DNA from: Sisyra terminalis
Taxonomy: Eukaryota > Arthropoda > Insecta > Neuroptera > Sisyridae
Reading direction: 5' to 3'
DNA: 64,000 bases
Assembly: GCA_958496175.1 (NCBI GenBank)
Contig: OY292274.1
Span: 496,001-560,000 of the forward strand
The notes beneath the pieces were generated by a model that ran no database searches, was not told where the DNA came from, and saw only the letters and a list, made by a program, of their open reading frames with translations. This document shows, piece after piece, positions 58,106 through 64,000 of this stretch (position 1 is the stretch's first letter; every line of letters begins with the position of its first letter). Made by a program: the position numbers and the translations under genes.

Positions 58106-61100
58106 ATTATTTTAATACTTTATATCTGTCATTTTTTGCAAGTAATAATTATAGTAATTCTTCTAAAAGAATAATTTCTAAAACAAGAAATTGTTCTCAA
58201 AAACCTATGAAGCAGTCTCAAGTAAGTTTTGGTTGATTTTGAATAGTCACAGTATATTTATATCTAATATAGAAAAGTTATATCTATTGCGGTACAAATT
58301 TTACGTTTTATGTTAAAATTTTACTTTTGGTATAGTATTTTGTATAACACTATCGCATTTATTTATTTTTATCTACTGTGAAAATAGTACAAAGCATTTT
58401 TTTTGATTGTACAAAAAGTAACAAAAACATTATAAATAAACATATGAGTTTTTAAAAAAATTATTTATAGCTTATCCCAAGGGTAACCTATACGGAAATC
58501 TTTGAAACCACTGTTAATAGGAATAATTTAAGCTTGGGAAAATATCTAAATAAAAAAATTATGGGCTTTTTTTAGTTTTCTTTGGAATTGACATTGTTGG
58601 TTTAAGTTTTTGTTGCTAAATTAAACACTTTGGTTCGGTTTTTTGTAATCCCTTTTTTTGGTTTTGTTAGCTGATGTAATTTAAACTTATCATCTACTAT
58701 TTTCCCAGACACGGCATGTTTGAAGGTAATTGCAAGTAATTAACACATTTGTAATTAGAAGATCCATAAAAGTTTTAATAATCCTTTTTTAATATATCTA
58801 AGGAAAATAAAGGTGAGCAACAGAAGGAAAAACTGGTATTATTATTTAGTTTTATTATATTTTGTAGAGGTGTACAATTAATAAAATTAAAAAGACAAGT
58901 TAACATTAATAAACAAAGGTCCAATAAATATATTTAAATACCGACAGTTGGGCTTATAAATATAATCACATTATTTACTCAATATTAAAAGTACTAAGAC
59001 CATGTGTGAAACTATTTTCAACAAGGCACCGCCAAATATTGGAGTTATTAAACTTGAAATCGTGAGTAGACAGTCCTTGAAATTTAAAGTTTTACACACC
59101 TTTATTTAAAACATTGATATGAATCTGTTTAAATTTGTAGCCAAGTAATCCTCCAACTGGATAAAATTATATTTTTATCATTGTAATATAGAATGGTAAT
59201 ACACGTATGTATTTTAATAAAAAAATACTAAATCGCTTACTTATTTTCAATCCTGTTAAAATAGTTTAATGATATAGACTTTGATAAATAAGAATTTAAA
59301 ATAACATTGGACTAAAAAATAAAGTTCGTATACGTTCATCAGATGAAAATGATTGGCATTAACTACACATTGTTGCACATATTGTGTGAAAGAATTATCA
59401 TAACGACACATCACTACTAAAACAATCCTTTTCTAAGAATAGCATATAGTGGCGCCCAGAAAAATCATGCGGTTATTTACTCTTTTATACAGGCGTAAAA
59501 AAAATAAAAACGAATGTCTTTTAACTTTCTGTGAACAATAGGGAAGTCTTCGGAGGTAGACAAATACGAAAAATAAAAGAGAACAAGAAAGGCCAGAAGA
59601 AACAATTCAACAAGAAGATGAGATTTCAAGTTATCGTTAAAAATACAATTGACAAAATAGATTTAAAAGATTACGTTGCAAAAGTTTGTGTTGTCTGAAA
59701 AATTCAGTAACCAAAGAAAGAAGATTTAATTGTTCTGAAACATGAAGTCTCAAACTTTTTATTGAAAATTGAGGCCTATAAATATATCTACAGGTCAAAT
59801 TATCATAATATTCATATTATACACTGAAATTAATATTTTCATGTTCTTCTTTTTGGTTTTCATTTACAATAAACTTTATTGATTGTATTGTTTCGTTGGA
59901 TAATTTATTAATCTACTTAATGTGACCATTAACCATTTTCTTTTTGGAAACGGTATAAATCATGACTTAGTTTTGGAGCCGCATGCGGCTCTTCAAGTGA
60001 TTATTATGATTCGATTTATAAATGGAAATACTTGTTAAATTTTGAAAAAATTAACTAAAAATGAATTTCTAATTATCAAACTTGTGATAAATATTATATC
60101 TTTCTGGACATGATAAAAAAGTGTTATTTTTTAGTGTTATATAGAACTTTACAAACAAGTTTTAGAACTACACAATTTGAACAGAGCTCCATATAGAAAG
60201 CGTTTATTTTTAGTAATTATGGTTCATTTCTTAAAATTTGATGATATTTATATATATTCTAGCGTCAATCTAAGCGCACAATTTACTGGAAATTTGCAAT
60301 ATTATTAAAACAGATTAATTCTTATAATTAAGATTATAATTATAATTAAGAGTAATTCTCATCAAATTTCGAAATTAAGTAGAAAAATTTTTTAATATTT
60401 TTTTTGCCAGTTGTGTAGATTTGTGTAACTATATTTTACCAATATAGTGATCCCCAGATTAAACTTATTTTAGGCGAATTATAAGAATGATTTCTAATTT
60501 AGAAAGTAAGAGAATGGTTTTTATTAGTCATACCGTCATGGAATCGTGTCTGTTATTGTTTGATAGGTAGCAAAAAGTATGGACCCTAATAGTATTATTG
60601 TTATGTGAATATTATACTCCTCTGTAAAGTATTATTTGTTGTTCTGTCCCGTCAAATTGAACTATTTGTATCTCTACATTGTACTTACAGCAATAATTTT
60701 TACTAAAGCCAATATGAATGATGTTCTCATCTTTAAACAAGGAAAAACGGTGTATTTAAGAATTAAATAAGCAAAGAAATAAAAAAGTCAAGTTTGACTA
60801 GTTTAAAACCCATTACCTCATATATCGCCATTCCCTCATTTCAATTTGAAATGAGGTAATGACGGTGAGGGAATGACGAATTGAACTATAACTTTAAAAA
60901 CCTTGGTACATAAACTTTTGTTACCCCTGAATTTTTGTGTAAGTATACTAAGTATACGGACAACCTACTTTTCGGTGCAAATATTATTAAGATATATTAA
61001 ATACCTCTATTTCCATCTATTTCAAACAGTATTGTTAAGGAAACCAATTTTTGTAGTTAAAAAAAAATGTTTTACAAAATCAATATAATGAAATTGATTT

Positions 61101-62188
61101 ATGTTTTATTCTAAAAAATGTCCATTCCCAAATAAACAAATAATTTAATTTAAAAGAATGTTTTTGTTATAATTAAATCTTAACGCAAGGATTTCAAACA
61201 TTTTATTAATATTTAATTTTATTGTTAAAACGATAAAAAACCATCAGATTATCGATCTTGTGATTACCATTAAATTCTTTATGACAATAGAAGTTAGCGT
61301 GTGCAGTATTTCATTTAAACATAAACATTGACTAAGAGCAAAGACATTTATGCGGATAATTGTAAATCTGTATTACTTTGTTTTTCTTGATGTTTTCGAA
61401 ACATATTACGCATTTAAAGTTCTCATTTGTAAACGAATATGGATATGGACCAGTTTTTATATATCATACGTCTATAGTAGAAATATTCAACTATACACCG
61501 ATTTATCTGATTTACCTTATCTTCTACAATTTCAATTGTAATAAATTATCAAGCACGTTATTTAGGTTTTGGATTTGCTTGATATCCAGTTTTTTTCCTA
61601 TATTTTGAGTCATACACTTTAATTGCTCAAAAATAACTCTCAATAATTCTTCTTGTTTTCTATGTGAAATTCCACTCCATCAAAAGTCGTTATACACAAA
61701 AGCATGATATTCATAGTATTTCAAAAAATATAAAACCTGTAATACATACGCAGCAAATTTATTGTTAAAACGAATATAACTTAAAACATTTGTGTTGGAT
61801 AAAGTGTTTCTTACTAGGTCTAATTATTTCTCAAAAATTAAATAATTTACATTGGAAATTCTTTTAACAACATAAAGCTGTGTAAATATTTTTCCACTTA
61901 ACAATTTATGTTCTTCAAATTTATTAGTCATCAAGCTGTTTAAGAGAGGAGGGCAATAATATCTCTCTTTCACATATTGGGTAATTGTCCTGTTAATTCA
62001 TAAAAATATTTATCAAACACAACAGAGGAAATAATTATAATTTAAAAACATGTGCACAATATCAAACCACAAAAAATGATAACAGCTTTTAAAACTGGCA
62101 ACCAAAACACCCGCAACTATAATATAAATACGGAAAAAAGTTTCATTGACACTTAAAAAAATACAACAAATTGTAATGCTATAATAAT
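58106..62188. other. No gene recognised upstream of GUF1's 3' end
   Basis: AT-rich intergenic DNA. A complex palindrome lies at about 60,806-60,880, where CATTACCTCAT and CATTCCCTCATTTCAA recur inverted around a CATTTCAATTTGAAATG centre. Frames at 60,903-61,088 and 61,350-61,608 (+) have no domain. Confidence 0.5.
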
Positions 62189-62194
62189 TTTATT
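62189..62194 (-). terminator. Polyadenylation signal AATAAA of GUF1
   Basis: On the minus strand an AATAAA hexamer lies 44 nt after the GUF1 TAA stop codon, a normal distance for a short insect 3' UTR. It sits in an AT-rich stretch, so chance occurrence cannot be excluded. Confidence 0.6.
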
Positions 62195-62238
62195 TATAAT
62201 AAAAAAAAATACAATTAAAATTTTTACACAGTTAAAAA

Positions 62239-63462
62239 TTATCTTTTCAAAACATTGATGAAAGTATCACGAGGTAGTTGAATATTTGCGATTGCTCTCA
62301 TTTTCTTTTTGCCTTCAGCTTGTCGAGCCAGTAATTTTTTCCTTCTTGTCACATCTCCTCCATACTAAACAACATTTATTTTCATAAAAAAGCATAAAAT
62401 GAAATTTAAGTTACTTACAAGTTTAGCCGTTACATCTTTACGGTAAGCTTTTAAAGTTTCACGAGCCACAATTTTACCTCCTACAGCCGCTTGAATAGCG
62501 ATTTGTATCAATTGTCTAGGAATAGTTTCTTTTAATTTTTGGCAAATTAATCGACCAGTTATTGAAGCTCTGCTAACATGAACAATTGAACTTAATTCAT
62601 CAACAACAGCACCATTTAACATAACTGAAAGCTAAAAAAACCATAGACAAAAGTTCTTCTAAATATGTTTTAAGACATACTTTCACCAAATTGCTTAATT
62701 CAAATCCAGCATCTTCATAATCAAAGCTTGCGTATCCTGACGAAATAGTTTTTAACTTATCATGAAAATCCAAGATTATTTCACACAAAGGTAGTTTAAA
62801 TTGTAGTAAAAGACGTTCATTGTCAATATTGGTAGATTTTAATTGAACACCTCGCCTTTCCATACACAAAGACATTATTGGTCCTAAATATTTATCAGGT
62901 GTTATAATTGTACCTGTAACTATCGGCTCAAAAGTTTCCTCTATCTCTTGAGAATCTGGAAAATGTACAGGATTTGTGATGTATATTTCAGATTTCCCAG
63001 CTTTTATATTAGCTTTAGTAGGACGTAATTTTATCTTATATGTTACCGATGGAACTGTTAAAATGCATTCTGCATTATATTCTTGTTCAAGTCGTTGGGA
63101 AAATACTTCCAAGTGTAATAAACCAAGGAATCCTAGTCTCCATCCTTGGCCTAAAGCAGGACTACCTTAAAAAAAGCATTCAGTGCTATAGGCTCATAAA
63201 TGTAATATTGATTTCATATTACCTTGAATCTATAGCTACGGATACAGCAGAATCGTTTAATGCTAGTTTTTCAATTGCTGTTCTTAAATTAACATGTTGC
63301 GATTGATCAAATGGATAAACTCCAGCGAAAACCATTTGTTGTGAAGATTTAAATCCTTTAAGAGGAACGACTTCTTGTCCTTTTTGATAAACCGTATCAC
63401 CAATTATTGCTTCTTGACTAGATCTCATATTGCATCCAAGTAATCCAACTTGCCCAGCTTCT
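62239..63462 (-). CDS. GUF1: Translation factor GUF1, mitochondrial (EF4/LepA family), C-terminal half, 4 exons
   Basis: GUF1 is the mitochondrial form of the ribosome-associated GTPase EF4/LepA, which acts on stalled or mispositioned ribosomes during organelle translation. Four exons on the minus strand read in order as 63462-63223, 63161-62681, 62631-62419 and 62364-62239. All three introns inside the window have GT-AG borders and the phases join cleanly; the Ser codon split across the first junction restores a DSSPALG string. The joined 352 residues start in REAGQVG, continue through [22 protein letters not shown], the family signature [48 protein letters not shown] and [20 protein letters not shown], and end INVLKR-stop. 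This is the region after the GTPase domain through the EF4-specific C-terminal domain. The P-loop, GTPase domain and transit peptide must lie beyond base 64000. The exon at 63462 opens with the last base of a split codon, so an upstream exon is required. No frameshift or internal stop is seen, so the gene looks functional. Confidence 0.95.
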
Positions 63463-64000
63463 CTAAAATAAAATGTTAAATTTAAGAAAAATATGTACCA
63501 TTGCTTTAAGGGTAACTATATAAAACTAATGGACGTATGTAAAACAGAAGTTATTCAATAATTTCAATTTAAAACTACGAGAATAGGTTTCATTTTTAAG
63601 ATTATCTCTTAAATTTTTGCGAGAAAACAAATTGTTTCAGCCTACATAATAGTTTAACAAGTCAATTACTTTAAAAGGAAGAAACAATACCATAGTCCTT
63701 CCGAAGTTCCTTTTTGTCCTGCCTAAGAACCAATCTCCAACGCTTCTATTGGGAACCACAATTAAATGATACAACTGCTTAACAGGCTATAAGATTTTGA
63801 TAAGAATTTAATTTTTGACTATTGAACAGACATCCATAAAAATCGAAATACTCTTAAATAAAGGCCATCAATTTCAGGAAGCTGATTTCAATGCCAATTT
63901 TCTTAAAGTTCTATTTCAATGTAAATTAAACGAATTTTCACTAATGGGATAACGTTGGCTGTCTTCTTTCACATCAGTAATACTTAACATTTTTTTACCG
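63463..64000 (-). other. Intron of GUF1, running off the window
   Basis: The sequence upstream of the exon at 63462 begins with a TTTTATTTTAG acceptor. It shows no recognisable GUF1 exon up to base 64000, so this intron is at least 538 bp, far longer than the 49-61 bp introns downstream. A short open stretch on the minus strand at about 63,928-63,991 does not resemble any part of GUF1. Confidence 0.75.

Noticed and set aside
62976..63306. Plus-strand open frames (64 and 88 codons) across the GUF1 exon
   Set aside because: They are antisense shadows of the strongly supported minus-strand GUF1 exon.
1..64000. CRISPR array, prokaryotic operon, riboswitch or replication origin
   Set aside because: The spliced GUF1 gene, eukaryotic transposons and base composition show this is nuclear eukaryotic DNA; no regularly spaced short repeats were seen.

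Overview
This window is very AT-rich eukaryotic DNA, most likely from an insect. The only host gene I can identify is the 3' half of a nuclear gene for the mitochondrial translation factor GUF1 (EF4/LepA family). It lies on the minus strand at 62,239-63,462, and its 5' half lies beyond the right edge. Its short introns (49-61 bp) and AATAAA signal are typical of a compact insect gene. The insect assignment is inferred from the GUF1 sequence, the AT content and the transposon families (mariner, DD41D Tc1/mariner, hAT, jockey-like LINEs). I cannot place the order or species.

The remaining ~62 kb is a graveyard of mobile elements with no other convincing host gene. From 1 to 10.3 kb there are copies of two interspersed repeat families, a probable solo LTR, a hAT and a LINE scrap, and a tRNA-derived SINE head. 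From 14 to 27 kb there are mariner relics, a jockey-type LINE fragment and an older copy of it, a hAT relic, a foldback element with a hammerhead-like motif, and a 704-bp element with 254-bp near-identical arms. From 28.7 to 43 kb there are small MITEs, two near-tandem mariner relics, a second hAT relic, a 1.87-kb nested hAT-like element with a perfect 8-bp target duplication, a DD41D Tc1/mariner fossil, a LINE 3' end, another mariner, and a palindrome centred on a MITE.

From 45.7 to 58.1 kb there are a long-TIR element, a jockey-type fragment, a MITE inside a degraded repeat, a tandem repeat carrying tRNA-like T-arms, and two hAT-type MITEs with 8-bp target duplications. From 58.1 to 62.2 kb I recognise nothing but small palindromes before the GUF1 3' end.

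No transposase or reverse transcriptase here is intact: all carry stops, frameshifts or lost catalytic residues. Three regions are richer in GC than their surroundings, or open with splice-site-like borders (31.9-32.2, 43.9-44.1 and 51.9-52.35 kb). They are listed as low-confidence candidate exons or coding relics. Boundaries of repeats were judged by eye; those with target-site duplications are the best supported.
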